The notes below the pieces were generated by a model, which was not told where the DNA came from, did no database searches, and saw only the letters and a list, made by a program, of their open reading frames with translations. Of a DNA stretch of 60,000 bases, positions 58,821-60,000 are shown piece after piece. The position numbers and the translations under genes are program-made. The DNA comes from Hydractinia symbiolongicarpus. Its lineage: Eukaryota; Cnidaria; Hydrozoa; Anthoathecata; Hydractiniidae. The stretch is taken from positions 64,001-124,000 of the forward strand of contig NC_079884.1 of the NCBI RefSeq assembly GCF_029227915.1, read 5' to 3'. Numbering within the stretch: position 1 is the first letter of the stretch; the number at the start of each line of letters is the position of its first letter.

Positions 58821-60000
58821 TTGGGCACATGTTAGCGAAGTATACTTCTTGCAAAAAGTGAAAAAAATATACAGACTATGTTTGTAAAATTACGGACCAG
58901 ATTTTAAATTTAGTTGTGAAGAGAAAGTTTAGGCAAGAGAAGTGTTAAGTCCAGAAGAGAAGTGACAAAATGTAGAAGAGAATTGAGAATACAGAAGAAA
59001 CTGTTTGGATCTTAAAGGAAAAGTGTTTTTAAATTGGAGGAGAAGTGAGCTATAGGGACCATCATAGTCCACAAGGGTGAATTTATATTAGGTACATGCA
59101 CGTAAGTTTGAGACAATATCTTTCTCTCCGACCTAGCATTCTCACCAAACTCTGCCCAATTATTCTCCTTTGCTTTACTTATAAACTAAAATAAAATTCT
59201 CACATCTAAAGTACACTGTTAGGACTACAAAATACAATCAATGGCAATTTTGCTTTTTTTTATGCATAGCATGAATTGATCCAAGCTAATTGAGGTCTTA
59301 TTGATTTTAGTGAAATCTAATTTGTGCAACCAAAGTTAGACAAAGGACTTCTAACAGCATTAAAACTATGTTCACAAAAAAAAACTGATGCAAAAAAGAA
59401 GAAGTTCAGGGGATAAGATTGCAACAACTTTTGGAAAGCAAAAACATCCCATAAATTGTTTAAAAAGAGTCAAAAGCAGATGGCAAAAAGCCAAAAAAAG
59501 ATCGCCCTAGATTGTTTAAAACCATCAAAGCGGAATTGTAAAAAGTGAAAAAATTTCCATAGATTGTTTAAAAATAATCAACAGCTAGCAAAAAAAGATC
59601 ACCATAGATGGTTAAAACAACAGCAAAACAGCATGCAAGAAATTATTTTAGTAATTGTAAAATATGGCTTTAATAAGAAATGCTACATTGAGTTGAAACA
59701 GTGGCTTGGCGAGTTATCAAAGGGCAAAAACAAGGTAATAATTTTTGTTGCTTTTAGGTAGTTACAGAAAAAAACATTTTTCCAGGTTAAACAAAGCCCA
59801 ACATGAAAGTGATCTACCCCATAATGTTTTTAGAGCATCCTTATTATCACAAACAACCTTAATGGTTTCATATCTTCTTTCTTGTATCACAGCTTCTTAC
59901 AGATTTCCTGTAATCTTGCTTGACCTCTTTTATCTTCCTCTTGATTCAGTCATATCTTAAAGGGAACGCGAGGTGTAAAATGATGTGGGACGTATATTAA

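Larger units (their letters stand above)
57600..60000. other. 5' intron or flank of APAF1
   Basis: No exon for the APAF1 N-terminus was found. The stretch from about 57996 to 59083 looks like a decayed inverted-repeat element: GTAGTCCACTACAATCGCCC and AAAACACTTTTCTTC at the left are mirrored by GGAAAAGTGTTTTTAAATT and GACCATCATAGTCCAC at the right. Inside lie an 81-bp tandem duplication (58660-58820) and a CTCGTCCCAAGG/CCCTGGGGACAAGG inverted pair (58214-58289). Purine-rich AGAAGAGAAGTG repeats occupy 58917-59050. Confidence 0.45.

Overview
The window reads as nuclear DNA of an early-branching animal, most likely a cnidarian and plausibly a hydrozoan. Reasons: AT-rich sequence, small GT-AG introns, animal-specific genes (Zic, Apaf-1, KIAA1549 family, SLC44A), and many short dispersed palindromes, tRNA-derived SINEs and TIR elements. 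The taxon call is inference; the gene families are read from conceptual translation and checked by exon phase.

Layout. (1) 1-4976, plus strand: the 3' 14 exons of a choline-transporter-like gene (SLC44A/CTL); the 5' part is outside the window. (2) 6939-20407, minus strand: a KIAA1549-family single-pass membrane protein. It has a probable signal exon, a 3.1-kb Ser/Thr-rich mucin-like exon with an 18-bp coding minisatellite, SEA-like juxtamembrane modules with tetrabasic sites, one transmembrane helix and a cytoplasmic tail spread over nine exons. (3) 22630-24135, minus: a 358-residue coiled-coil protein of unknown family. (4) 29633-31844, minus: a Zic zinc-finger transcription factor whose fifth finger has lost its zinc-binding histidines. 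(5) 46319-57599, minus: an Apaf-1-like gene with most of a CARD, a complete NB-ARC and fifteen WD40 exons; only the extreme N-terminus is missing.

The genes do not form an operon. They are five independent loci for membrane transport, a cell-surface mucin-like receptor, a cytoskeletal-type coiled coil, developmental transcription and apoptosome assembly. About 32-46 kb, upstream of Zic, is a gene-poor stretch with no convincing exon.

Repeats fill the rest: a TA-flanked TIR element carrying a decayed HIRAN-like fragment (20531-21345), a palindromic element with a 9-bp direct repeat (32839-32939), two copies of one tRNA-derived SINE and one of another, a dispersed family with a CGGGTTCGCCCGT core, an 8 x 41-bp array, a 17-bp array in an APAF1 intron, and several microsatellites. 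I found no viral, plasmid or CRISPR content and no complete transposase.
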